Of a stretch of DNA of 64,000 nt, positions 46,885 to 55,186 are shown in pieces (position 1 is the stretch's first letter; the number at the start of each line of letters is the position of its first letter). Source of the DNA: Janthinobacterium sp. (GTDB taxonomy: Bacteria; Pseudomonadota; Gammaproteobacteria; Burkholderiales; Chitinibacteraceae). The position numbers were made by a program, and so were the translations under genes. The notes beneath the pieces are model-generated. The model was not told where the DNA came from. It saw only the letters and a list, made by a program, of their open reading frames with translations, and made no database searches. The stretch is from the NCBI GenBank assembly GCA_025360045.1, contig JANYCY010000028.1:1-64000 (forward strand), written 5' to 3'.

Positions 46885-47784
46885 CTACAAAGTATCGCCC
46901 TCCACTTCCCCATCGGGCAAGGGTGCGCCGGCTGGGCGCTTATAGCGGTTATAACTCCATAAATACTGGCTAGGGGCAAGGCGGATCATGGCCTCTACAT
47001 TGCGATTTAATATCGTTGCATCGGCCTGTGCATCGCCTACAAAGGCTTCATCAAGCGGGGCGAAATGCATTTTAAAGCCACGACCCCAAGATAGGCGCTC
47101 GGCAAAACACATCAAGATCACCGGCTGGGTGGATTTACTTAAACGGGGCAGCAGCGTCATGGTGTAAGCAAGCTTACCAAAGAATGGGGCCCAAGCCCCC
47201 TCCCCTGCACCGGGAGCCTGATCTGGAAGCATATAAATAGCTTGCTTCTCTTTTAAGGTGCGCAGTAAGATCTTTACGCCACTGGCATTAGCAGGTGCGG
47301 CGCGGCCATTGGCGCGGTTGCGACCCGTGACCATCAGCGGCTCTAGCCATTTAAGTTTGGGAGGGCGGTATAAAGCGGCCAGCACACAGGGAATCTGTGT
47401 GCTTATATAAACACCACAGACTTCGATTCCGCCAAGATGCGGGGAAACAAACATCATGGGTCGAGCACTTTGCAAGGCGGCTTCAACATGTTCCCAACCG
47501 TCGCGCTCCTTCACCCAACGGCCCACCTGCTCAGGCGTTCTAAGCCATGCTGGTAAAAGTTCTATAGCTCCCATGCCATGGGCGCTCACACTTAGGCGGT
47601 GCAATCGCTTATAATCTGCCCCGTTTTGCGCAATACCCGACTGCTGCAAGTTGGCAGCCAAACGCTGTCTGTAGCGTGGCGATAACAGCCAAGCCAGCCA
47701 GCCTAGCAAGGCCCCAAGGCCATGAAATAGCCACAGGGGCAAGTAAGCAAAAGGTTTTAGCAGCAGCATCAGGTTTTTACGCAT
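46885..47784 (-). CDS. Lipid A acyltransferase-like protein (HX4E type)
   Basis: A 299-residue LpxL/HtrB-family protein with an N-terminal membrane anchor (LLLKPFAYLPLWLFHGLGALLGWLAWLL). Its catalytic motif is HX4E (FVSPHLGGIEVCG), followed by LYRPPKLKWLEPLMVTGRNR and IYMLPDQAPGAGEGAWAPFFG. It is divergent from metK (68 bases), an arrangement common in Neisseriales. Presumed role: transfer of a secondary acyl chain to Kdo2-lipid IVA. The ribosome site is weak. Confidence 0.87.
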   Translation of the reverse strand: MRKNLMLLLKPFAYLPLWLFHGLGALLGWLAWLLSPRYRQRLAANLQQSGIAQNGADYKRLHRLSVSAHGMGAIELLPAWLRTPEQVGRWVKERDGWEHVEAALQSARPMMFVSPHLGGIEVCGVYISTQIPCVLAALYRPPKLKWLEPLMVTGRNRANGRAAPANASGVKILLRTLKEKQAIYMLPDQAPGAGEGAWAPFFGKLAYTMTLLPRLSKSTQPVILMCFAERLSWGRGFKMHFAPLDEAFVGDAQADATILNRNVEAMIRLAPSQYLWSYNRYKRPAGAPLPDGEVEGDTL

Positions 47785-47852
47785 TCAAGGGCCAGCCCCG
47801 GATTCTACCGGCAAAATAGGCTGCTAAGCCCCTCATTGACAGGGAAACAATA

Positions 47853-49019
47853 ATGAAAGAATTCCTCTTTACCTCTGAATCGGTATCTGAAGGCCATCCA
47901 GATAAGGTAGCGGATCAGATCTCTGACTCCATCCTTGACGCCATTCTGACGCAAGATAAGCATGCTCGTGTTGCCGCAGAAACACTGGTCAATACGGGCC
48001 TTGTGGTACTTGCTGGTGAAATTACCACTCATGCCAATGTGGATTATATTCAAATTGCCCGCGATACCATCAAGCGTATCGGCTACGACCATAGCGATAT
48101 TGGCTTCGATTACAAAACCTGCGCCGTACTGGTGGCTTACGACAAGCAAAGCCCAGATATCGCCCAAGGTGTAAACGAAGGCCAAGGCTTGGATTTAGAC
48201 CAAGGCGCTGGCGATCAAGGCCTGATGTTTGGCTATGCCTGCGATGAAACACCGCAACTGATGCCTATGCCGATTTACTACTCGCACCGCCTGATGCAGC
48301 GCCAGTCTGAAGTTCGTAAAGACGGCCGCCTGCCTTGGCTGCGCCCAGATGCTAAATCGCAAGTAACGGTTCGCTACGATAAAGACACCGGCATGGCGAT
48401 TGGCATCGACACCATCGTGCTGTCTACCCAGCACCACCCGGATGTTAGCCACGCTCAGTTGTCCGAAGCCGTGATTGAAGAAATCATCAAGCCAGTGATT
48501 CCACCTGAGCTGCTACACAACACCAAATACCTGATCAACCCAACGGGTCGTTTTGTGATTGGTGGCCCGATGGGCGATTGCGGCTTAACGGGCCGTAAAA
48601 TCATTGTCGACACCTACGGCGGTGCAGCCCCACACGGCGGCGGTGCATTCTCGGGTAAGGATCCATCCAAGGTAGATCGCTCAGCCGCTTACGCTGGCCG
48701 TTATGTGGCAAAGAACATCGTTGCCGCGGGCATCGCCAAGCAATGCTTGGTGCAAGTGTCCTACGCCATTGGCGTGGCGCAACCGGTATCGATCATGGTG
48801 GATACATGGGGCACAGGTAAATTGCCTGAGCACGAAATTGTTGAGCTGATCAAACAGCACTTCGATTTACGCCCGAAAGGCATTATCCAAATGCTAGATC
48901 TACTGCGCCCTGTTTACACACGCACGGCGGCGTATGGTCACTTTGGCCGCGAAGAGCCAGACTTCTCGTGGGAACGCACAGATAAAGTTGAGATCCTGCG
49001 GGCAGCGGCAGGGTTGTAA
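47853..49019 (+). CDS. metK: S-adenosylmethionine synthetase
   Basis: Makes AdoMet from methionine and ATP. The 388 residues carry the family signatures: [20 protein letters not shown] at the N-terminus, [15 protein letters not shown] (about residues 117-131), and the P-loop-like [20 protein letters not shown] (about 259-278). The ATG follows AGGGAAACAATA. It stands alone with a strong terminator after it. I saw no AdoMet riboswitch in the 68-base upstream gap. Confidence 0.97.
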   Translation: MKEFLFTSESVSEGHPDKVADQISDSILDAILTQDKHARVAAETLVNTGLVVLAGEITTHANVDYIQIARDTIKRIGYDHSDIGFDYKTCAVLVAYDKQSPDIAQGVNEGQGLDLDQGAGDQGLMFGYACDETPQLMPMPIYYSHRLMQRQSEVRKDGRLPWLRPDAKSQVTVRYDKDTGMAIGIDTIVLSTQHHPDVSHAQLSEAVIEEIIKPVIPPELLHNTKYLINPTGRFVIGGPMGDCGLTGRKIIVDTYGGAAPHGGGAFSGKDPSKVDRSAAYAGRYVAKNIVAAGIAKQCLVQVSYAIGVAQPVSIMVDTWGTGKLPEHEIVELIKQHFDLRPKGIIQMLDLLRPVYTRTAAYGHFGREEPDFSWERTDKVEILRAAAGL

Positions 49020-49033
49020 ACATTGCATCATGC

Positions 49034-49059
49034 TTAGGGCGGATGCTTACCCGCCCTAC
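49034..49059. repeat. Repeat family C, minimal palindrome
   Basis: TAGGGCGGATGCTTACCCGCCCTA, a short version with almost no loop, just after metK. Confidence 0.6.
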
Positions 49060-49070
49060 AAAAAATGCAT

Positions 49071-49108
49071 AAAAAAACGGGGAAGCCAACGCTTCCCCGT
49101 TTTTTTTA
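49071..49108. terminator. Bidirectional terminator between metK and PEP-CTERM gene
   Basis: CGGGGAAGC-CAAC-GCTTCCCCG (49078-49099) flanked by seven A on the left and nine T on the right, so it can end transcripts from either convergent gene. Confidence 0.92.
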
Positions 49109-49120
49109 TTGCTTACTCAA

Positions 49121-50116
49121 TTATTTTTTACTACGACGACGCATCACTAAGCCAACTAAACCCAAGCCCATCAGTGCATAGGTTTCTGGCTCAGGCACGG
49201 GGGTAACGCTGCCTTTATATGTTTCGTAACCTAATTCAAGTTTGCCTGTGGGACCGACACTCAATGAATTTGCAATCAGTGTGCCTTCAAGGTGTCCTGA
49301 ACCAACCACATCGGCGTTTACCGCGAGTACGCTTCCATTTAAGAATGTTCCAACGTTTACAGTTTTCGCATTGCTTAAGTTATAGATAATACGATCACGA
49401 TGTAAGGCCAAAGCATCTTTAGATTCAGCTAAATTACCGCCTAAGCCACCTGAAAACACCACATCGCTTAAGCTGCTATTAATCACAATATTTGCGCCCG
49501 CTTTAACATTTTCCAGCGAAATATTCTGCAATGCCGTATTGCCTAGATTAAAAACTTGCACATCCGACTTGCCGTCACCTGTCAGCACCAAGCCCGCGGT
49601 GCTGCTTGTCCAGCTTCCCACTTGAGACTGCCCAGCTAACTGAGCGGATAAACCACTCAACTGAGTTTTGGCTGTTGCAAAATCGATAAAACTAGCATTT
49701 TGGATTGCCGTACCATATTGCCAATCCTTGGCGGTTAACGAACCACCATAGACAACATTGCCAGCATTCAAATTTGCAACAACAATTGAGCTTGGGCCAA
49801 TTGAAGTATTGGTATCAATATTTGATTTTGGCCCATTATAAATAGACCCCGCAGGCCCCCATTGGCCAGTCAGAGATACATTACCTTTCACCACTAAGGA
49901 AGGCGCAGTCGAGCCATATGGGTTGCGATAGCCCACATCAAAACCAGAGGTTAAATTACCCCCTACAGCCAAACGCCCTTCAACGTCAGCCGCCGCATTC
50001 ACATTGCCAAAGAAAAACCCGCTATAACCATTGGCAACGCCAAAATCAACAATCCCCGCCTGTGCATGAGCAGCAAAAGCCAAACTTATTACAGCAACAA
50101 TATGTGTAAGACGCAT
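49121..50116 (-). CDS. Choice-of-anchor A family PEP-CTERM protein
   Basis: A 331-residue exported protein. A signal peptide (MRLTHIVAVISLAFAAHAQA) is followed by a beta-rich domain (DFGVANGYSGFFFGNVNAAADVEGRLAVGGNL) typical of choice-of-anchor A proteins. The C-terminal sorting signal is textbook PEP-CTERM: PVPEPETYALMGLGLVGLVMRRRSKK split as motif, hydrophobic helix and basic tail (residues 306-331). Such proteins are cut by an exosortase (EpsH/XrtA type) and displayed at the surface, often with exopolysaccharide. No exosortase gene lies in the window. The ribosome site is AAAGGG. Confidence 0.9.
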   Translation of the reverse strand: MRLTHIVAVISLAFAAHAQAGIVDFGVANGYSGFFFGNVNAAADVEGRLAVGGNLTSGFDVGYRNPYGSTAPSLVVKGNVSLTGQWGPAGSIYNGPKSNIDTNTSIGPSSIVVANLNAGNVVYGGSLTAKDWQYGTAIQNASFIDFATAKTQLSGLSAQLAGQSQVGSWTSSTAGLVLTGDGKSDVQVFNLGNTALQNISLENVKAGANIVINSSLSDVVFSGGLGGNLAESKDALALHRDRIIYNLSNAKTVNVGTFLNGSVLAVNADVVGSGHLEGTLIANSLSVGPTGKLELGYETYKGSVTPVPEPETYALMGLGLVGLVMRRRSKK

Positions 50117-50138
50117 TTTTAGAGCCCTTTATCATTAA

Positions 50139-50160
50139 AGATGCATCAAAAAATGCATCT
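50139..50160. promoter_or_regulatory. Inverted repeat in the PEP-CTERM gene leader
   Basis: A perfect 8-bp dyad, AGATGCAT-N6-ATGCATCT, 22 bases upstream of the start codon. It could be an operator or an mRNA hairpin. The function is not shown. Confidence 0.4.
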
Positions 50161-50297
50161 ATATTTTTAACCTCATCAGCAAGCCCAAACTTTATTGGGC
50201 TAACTACCTGCATTTTAAGCACTTGCCTAAAACGCCCCCCCCCCTCTCACCGCAATCCTGTCAACTTAAGCTTATTAACATTGAGAGAGTTGGTATT

Positions 50298-50370
50298 TAT
50301 AGGGTGTAAACGACGTAGTCGCTCTTCACCGAAAGCGGTGCGCAAGAAAAACGACTTGCACACCCTATAA
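50298..50370. repeat. Palindromic repeat family D within an outer inverted repeat
   Basis: TATAGGGTGTAAACGAC faces GTCGTT-type sequence ending TTGCACACCCTATA, as at 22712-22804. It is enclosed by CAATCCTGTCAACTTAAG (50252-50269) and the reverse-oriented CTTAAGTTGATAGGATT (about 50492-50508), which form a larger inverted pair. Confidence 0.65.
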
Positions 50371-50866
50371 AAACCAACCTTTTCCCTATTAAGTCCTTAG
50401 GTAAAAGTTTTCGAGCAAGGCATCCTGACGAAGACAGTATGAATAATACGACGAGGAAGGATAACGAAGCTCGAAGACATTTATTAGAGCACTTAAGTTG
50501 ATAGGATTCCCCCTCACCGCACTACTTTCATTTATATTTACAAATAAAACCCAATCTAATCATTAGCAATTGCTTAAATAAAACTTTATCGCGCCATCCC
50601 ATCCGAGCAAAAACCAGATGTCACCTTCGTTTTAAACACCAGCGCCGCAATTATGCCAAAACAATTTAACTTTAGGGTTTTAACTTAGTCCTATTCCCTT
50701 GTTTTTTTAAATGTATATTTAATATGACATGTATGTCCTGCAATACCTCAAAAACTGACAAACCTACCTAGTTATAAGTAAACACAAGCCCTTAGCAAGC
50801 CAAAACCAGCTTACGCAGCATCTATATTTGAATAATATATGTAGATTTACTCATCTAACATCCACA
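50371..50866. other. Long AT-rich intergenic region
   Basis: Part of the 817-base gap upstream of the PEP-CTERM gene. Apart from a partly palindromic stretch around 50405-50480 (TCGAGC ... GCTCGA) and the motif CACTTAAGTTGATAGGATT, I see no gene. It is markedly AT-rich from 50510 and may hold the PEP-CTERM gene promoter or a small RNA. Confidence 0.4.
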
Positions 50867-50909
50867 TAAAAAAGCGCTCCTGTGAGAGATATCTCACAGG
50901 AGCGCTTTT
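50867..50909. terminator. Strong terminator after the DMT gene
   Basis: A 14-bp perfect stem, GCGCTCCTGTGAGA (50874-50887) and TCTCACAGGAGCGC (50892-50905), loop GATA, with A-run before and T-run after. On the minus strand it follows the DMT stop codon by 29 bases. Confidence 0.9.
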
Positions 50910-50933
50910 ACAAAATAGATACAGAACTTAGCC

Positions 50934-51806
50934 TCAGCTTAAAAATCGCCAAGATTTAAGCTGTGCCAAAATCACTCCCAGCAGCACTAAGCCACCACCA
51001 ATTAAGTGAAACCATTGAATCTTCTCACCCAAGCTCACCATGGCAATCACGGCGGTAAAAAGCGGTAATAGATTCATAAACACGGCTGTACGATCTGCGC
51101 CCAAGCGATGCACGCCCTGCATCCAGCAATAGGCCGCAATCAAAGACGAAGCAATCCCTGCAAACAATACTAAACCAACACCCTGTGCTGGAATCGCCAT
51201 CGTTTGCGCGCTAAACGCCACCGGAATCAAAATCACCACCGCCAGCAAGATTTGAATATATAGATTATGCCAATGGCGAAATGGCAAAGCCCAGCGGCGC
51301 AATAAAATACCGTACAGCGCATAAGCCACGGTGCCGATCAGCATCAAGGCATCGCCATGATTAATCCCGCTCAATAACAAACTAGCAGGATGCCCTTGGC
51401 CCAATAAATACAAGACGCCACAAAGCGAGCAAAAAACCCCTAAAGTTGCTGCTGCACTTGGCTTGGTTTTAGTCATAAAAGCATTCAGCAGCAAAGAGGA
51501 GAGCGGAACCAAAGAAGTAATCACACCCATATTGGTGGCGCTCGTGCTATGCGCTGCGTAATAGGCGATGCACTGAAACAACACCATACCTAGCAGTGCC
51601 AACACTAGAAATTTACCCAAATAGGGGCGAATAGCGAGTCGTTGTTGCCAGACTGCTTTCAGGCAAAAAGGCGTGAGCACTAAGGCGGCTAAAAACCAAC
51701 GATAAAAAGAAATGGCGGCTGGATCAAGCACACCTGCTGCGGCTTTGGAAACCACGGTATTGGTGGCCCAGATCATGACCGCCAGCAGGGGAAAAAGGAT
51801 GGGCAT
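50934..51806 (-). CDS. DMT-superfamily transporter (EamA family)
   Basis: A 290-residue inner-membrane protein with ten predicted helices in two EamA repeats (first about residues 1-130, second about 145-285, with GLVLFAGIASSLIAAYCWMQG and LLPLFTAVIAMVSLGEKIQWFHLIGGGLVLLGVIL). Proteins of this family export amino acids or other small metabolites. The ATG at 51806 follows AAGATAAGCTTT; the longer frame to 51920 has no membrane-protein character. It is divergent from an AraC regulator, which probably controls it. Confidence 0.9.
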   Translation of the reverse strand: MPILFPLLAVMIWATNTVVSKAAAGVLDPAAISFYRWFLAALVLTPFCLKAVWQQRLAIRPYLGKFLVLALLGMVLFQCIAYYAAHSTSATNMGVITSLVPLSSLLLNAFMTKTKPSAAATLGVFCSLCGVLYLLGQGHPASLLLSGINHGDALMLIGTVAYALYGILLRRWALPFRHWHNLYIQILLAVVILIPVAFSAQTMAIPAQGVGLVLFAGIASSLIAAYCWMQGVHRLGADRTAVFMNLLPLFTAVIAMVSLGEKIQWFHLIGGGLVLLGVILAQLKSWRFLS

Positions 51807-51848
51807 AAAGCTTATCTTTCTAAGTAGATGAATTGCCACTAGTATATG

Positions 51849-51907
51849 CTTGTCTGTTTTAATGCAAGTACGCCAAAAAAGACATTCCATATTCAGAAAC
51901 AGACAAG
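51849..51907. promoter_or_regulatory. Inverted-repeat operator pair between DMT and araC-type genes
   Basis: CTTGTCTGTTT (51849-51859) and AAACAGACAAG (51897-51907) form a perfect 11-bp inverted repeat with 37 bases between, in the 117-base divergent promoter region. The two half-sites are good candidates for binding of the AraC-family regulator on opposite faces of the two promoters. Confidence 0.6.
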
Positions 51908-51923
51908 TTGAAACAAACATACA

Positions 51924-52718
51924 ATGACCAACGCCTATTTTGCCGCCGATTTAGCCCTGCCCGCACCGAATCCACTGTATTTACGCTATCAGCAGATGCA
52001 AGCTGACACTCAATACAGCAGCCACAAGCATCCTTGGGGCCAGTTGAGCTGGATTAGCCTAGGCGTTATGGACCTCGAGTTAGAGCAGCAGCACCTGATT
52101 GCACCCGCCAATTACTTAATCTGGGTGCCCGCTGGCATCCCGCATTCTGCCTATGTGCGCCAAGCGCTCAATTACACATCCATCTATGTTTCGGCCCACT
52201 TAGCCCAGCGACTGCCAAAGGAAGCTTGCCTACTCACCAGCACGCCGCTCATCAGCGCTTTAATTAGCGATTTTGGTCAGCGGCAGCTCGGCCATATGCA
52301 GGATAAAAGTGATCAGAATCAGGCAAAGCTGCTGATTACCCGATTAAGTCAGTGTAAATGCGCTCCAAACTTCTTACCCAGTAGTAGCGATACACTGATC
52401 TCCTCCATTTTAAAAGCGCTGCAAACTGAGCCCAATAACGCTCGTAGCTTAAGTAGCTGGGCCAGCGAAGTGCATAGCACCGAGCGCACGCTGGCTAGAC
52501 GCTTTCAAAGCGAATTGGGAATGAGCTTTGGCCAGTGCCGCAATCGCATCCGCGTATTACACGCTTTGGCATGGTTAAAAGAAGGGAAAACGATTCAGGA
52601 TATTGCATGGCAGCTGGGCTATGGCACGCCGTCGGCATTTATTGCCATGTTTAAGCAATTAATCGGCTTTTCACCGGAGCGCTACCGGCAGCAACAATCC
52701 CCTATTCTTAAATCTTAA
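51924..52718 (+). CDS. AraC-family transcriptional regulator
   Basis: A 264-residue regulator with an N-terminal cupin-like sensing domain (HKHPWGQLSWISLGVMDLELEQQHLIAPANYLIWVPAGIPH split over residues 34-75) and a C-terminal double helix-turn-helix (SSWASEVHSTERTLARRFQSELGMSFGQCRNRIRVLHAL and IQDIAWQLGYGTPSAFIAMFKQLIGFSPERYR). It is divergent from the DMT exporter and likely activates it in response to a small molecule. Confidence 0.92.
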   Translation: MTNAYFAADLALPAPNPLYLRYQQMQADTQYSSHKHPWGQLSWISLGVMDLELEQQHLIAPANYLIWVPAGIPHSAYVRQALNYTSIYVSAHLAQRLPKEACLLTSTPLISALISDFGQRQLGHMQDKSDQNQAKLLITRLSQCKCAPNFLPSSSDTLISSILKALQTEPNNARSLSSWASEVHSTERTLARRFQSELGMSFGQCRNRIRVLHALAWLKEGKTIQDIAWQLGYGTPSAFIAMFKQLIGFSPERYRQQQSPILKS

Positions 52719-52890
52719 AAATGGCTTATCTGTAATCAAAAAGGGCCATCCTAGCAATTACGCCATTGCATTTATTACAACAAAACAAAAATTCAATGCA
52801 TTTATGCAATCAACATCAATAAAAAATGACGATTGCCATTTGTAATTAATGCAGAAATAGGATAAAAACGAGGCTCAAACGCTCATCGCC

Positions 52891-53056
52891 CAGCTGCCTG
52901 TCGGACTTAAGCGTCCGTAGCGAGGAAATGTCCGGCTTGAGACAGATTTTGATGGTTTTTGAGGCGAATAGCTGGCTATTTAACGAAAAAACTATCGAAA
53001 TATGGCCAAGTCCGGCGTTTCCGCAGTAGGACAGCTTAGGTCCGACAGGCTGCTAG
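52891..53056. mobile_element. MITE-like element G, copy 2
   Basis: About 166 bases bounded by GCTGCCTGTCGGACTTAAG on the left and CTTAGGTCCGACAGGCTGC on the right, which are near-perfect inverted repeats. The interior matches 11716-11901 (TCCGGCTTGAGA-like, GGTTTTTGAGGCG, GAAATATGGCCAAGTCCGGC) with an internal deletion. It ends 24 bases before the next start codon and donates a false 26-residue extension to that frame. The rest of the 361-base gap is AT-rich without a gene. Confidence 0.6.
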
Positions 53057-53079
53057 ATAAAAAGAAGGGATGCTCACAG

Positions 53080-55095
53080 ATGACGATGATTCACCTCGCT
53101 GCAAGCTTAGCCTTGCTGTGGCTGCATTTGGCTGGCCTCACTCTGGTGTTGGGCCAATGCTTGCCCTACGCCATCGCCCGAGCAGCGGGTGTGCTTTTAA
53201 TTACACTATTGATGTTTTTTATTGAGCATTTTATTGGCTTAGGTAATCTCAATGGCGTTTGGCCCATCACCGCGATTTTAGCCGCAGCGTCTCTTTATCT
53301 ATTTAAACAAGAAGCCGCTAGTCGCCGCTTTAAAGCCGCCGAAATCGCTTTTCTATTAGCACTTGCCTATGGGCTGATTTGGAAATTTATATTCCCTGCA
53401 ATTTACCCAACATCCGAGCGAGTGACTGATCTTTATTTTATGGCCAATTATTATTCAGGCAGCGTGTTACCGCCGCCCGATCATTGGTTTGCAGGGCATC
53501 GCTTTGATTTCTATTACGCCTTTCAGCATTATGCCGCTGCGCTGATGGGCAGGCTGTTTGGCTGGGATATTGGCTTTGCCTATAACATTGCTTTTGCACT
53601 ATTAATGGCACTAGGCCTCAGCCTTGCTTGGGAATTTGCCACTCGCTTTATCTCCAGCCGCTTGCATCGCCTTGTGCTGATTCTTGCCCTTGCCCTTGGT
53701 GGCACGGGGGTTTCGCCGCTGTTAAATTTATTTGTCACCCCCGCCAGCGACAGCCCAATCAGCTGGCAAGCCAACGATCAGATGTGGGCCAGTGCGCGTT
53801 TTATTGGCAGCTACGATGCACGAGTTAATACTGATTTGGGGCAGCAACTCTTCCCCCTGCTTACCACTGACACCAAGCCAACGCCTGATTTTGAAGCGCG
53901 GGATTTACCGCTAGAAAACTTTGGCTATCAGTTTTTCCTTGGCGATTACCATCCGCCGCTCGGTGGCTTCTTGCTGCTGTTTTTAGCGCTGGCACTGATC
54001 GCATGGCTAGAGCAAAAGCGGACCGATCAGCCCGATGAAATCCTCCATGCTCGCTTTGCCCAAGGCCTGCTCGCCCTCACCCTGCCGGTGATGCTCATCA
54101 CCAACACATGGATTACCCCCATGCTGGCCGTGCTGCTGTTTACTTGGGCAGGTTGGCGGCATTACTACAAAAACCCACCCCACTGGGGCGCTATTTTTGC
54201 AGGCGGCACACTTGGATTTTTACTGATTTATCCATTTTTAGCCGGCTTTGCCAGCCAAGCAATTGGCACGCCTATCCGCCTAGTTCATTCCATTGATCGC
54301 ACACCAATTGCCCAGTTTATTCTGCTGCTCTGGCCGCTATTTGCGCTATTTGCGCTGGCCCTCACCGAAAAACGCCAACGCCCGCTTGCCACCGCCCTCG
54401 TCATCGCCTTTGCCATCATGCTGCTCTTAGGTGAATTTATCTTTGTCGATGACCCGAGCGTAGGTAAATTTGAGCGCACTAATACCACGATGAAATGGTG
54501 GGGTTGGATGTGGAGCGGAGCGCTTTTGGCGGCAGGTGCAATGGCATTAGGATCAAGCCGCCGCTGGGTGCGTAACGCTGCCGTCGCCGTTTTGCTGCTC
54601 ACTGGCAGCTACGCAATCAATACCGCGCAATATATTTGGCATACCCCGAAAGGTGATCTGGGCAAGCTGGCTGGCACACATTGGTTTAGCAATGATGCGC
54701 CGGTAAAAGACACCATCCGCTACCTAAGCCAAGCGCCTAAGGGCATCGTGCTGGAAAACTGGCTAGGGGATGCTTACACCAATCAAACGCTATTCTCGCT
54801 ATATTCCCAACAACCTTCTTTGCTCGGCTGGCCTAATCATGTCAGTTTGTGGCATGGTGCGCCTCAGGAAGTCTGGCTGCTTAATCAGCAAATCAAAGAT
54901 TTTTATTTGGGAATGCAAAGCAATCCATTGGCTTGGCTAAAGCAAAACAAAGTTCAGTACGTAGTATGGGGCAGGCCAGAGAGCCTATCGCCAGCTTGGC
55001 AAACGATTAACACCACCATTGCCGCAGAGTATGACTGGCGGCCTTTTCTAGAAACGCCAGATACCCGTATGGGGCTTTGGGTAAAACGAAAATAA
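53080..55095 (+). CDS. DUF2298-type membrane glycosyltransferase (GT-C)
   Basis: A 671-residue polytopic membrane protein with about 14 helices. The segment VTDLYFMANYYSGSVLPPPDHWFAGHRFDFYYAFQHY (about residues 115-151, as successive parts) is the DUF2298 signature of PP-D-W-G followed by a YY-rich stretch, in a large extracytoplasmic loop typical of GT-C enzymes that use polyprenyl-phosphate sugars. The soluble C-terminal part includes GKFERTNTTMKWWGWMW and DAYTNQTLFSLYSQQPSLLGW. The ATG at 53080 follows AAGAAGGGA; the ATG at 53002 lies inside a MITE-like element. First of four genes of an envelope glycosylation module. Confidence 0.8.
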   Translation: MTMIHLAASLALLWLHLAGLTLVLGQCLPYAIARAAGVLLITLLMFFIEHFIGLGNLNGVWPITAILAAASLYLFKQEAASRRFKAAEIAFLLALAYGLIWKFIFPAIYPTSERVTDLYFMANYYSGSVLPPPDHWFAGHRFDFYYAFQHYAAALMGRLFGWDIGFAYNIAFALLMALGLSLAWEFATRFISSRLHRLVLILALALGGTGVSPLLNLFVTPASDSPISWQANDQMWASARFIGSYDARVNTDLGQQLFPLLTTDTKPTPDFEARDLPLENFGYQFFLGDYHPPLGGFLLLFLALALIAWLEQKRTDQPDEILHARFAQGLLALTLPVMLITNTWITPMLAVLLFTWAGWRHYYKNPPHWGAIFAGGTLGFLLIYPFLAGFASQAIGTPIRLVHSIDRTPIAQFILLLWPLFALFALALTEKRQRPLATALVIAFAIMLLLGEFIFVDDPSVGKFERTNTTMKWWGWMWSGALLAAGAMALGSSRRWVRNAAVAVLLLTGSYAINTAQYIWHTPKGDLGKLAGTHWFSNDAPVKDTIRYLSQAPKGIVLENWLGDAYTNQTLFSLYSQQPSLLGWPNHVSLWHGAPQEVWLLNQQIKDFYLGMQSNPLAWLKQNKVQYVVWGRPESLSPAWQTINTTIAAEYDWRPFLETPDTRMGLWVKRK

Positions 55096-55103
55096 ATATC
55101 TTT

Positions 55104-55174
55104 GGGTGGGCACTGTGCCCACATGATGAGATCCACCCACTTACGCGTGGGCACAAAAACCTGCCCACCCTACG
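55104..55174. repeat. Palindromic repeat, C-like variant
   Basis: GGGTGGGCACTGTGCCCAC and GTGGGCACAAAAACCTGCCC with ACCCTAC, ending just before the ribosome site of the following gene. Confidence 0.6.
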
Positions 55175-55186
55175 TAGGATTACCCA

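Noticed and set aside
47785-47852. Possible AdoMet riboswitch before metK
   Set aside because: The 68-base gap is too short for known classes, and no AdoMet-binding fold was recognised.
53002-53079. N-terminal extension of the DUF2298 protein
   Set aside because: Lies inside MITE-like element G; the ATG at 53080 has a good ribosome site.
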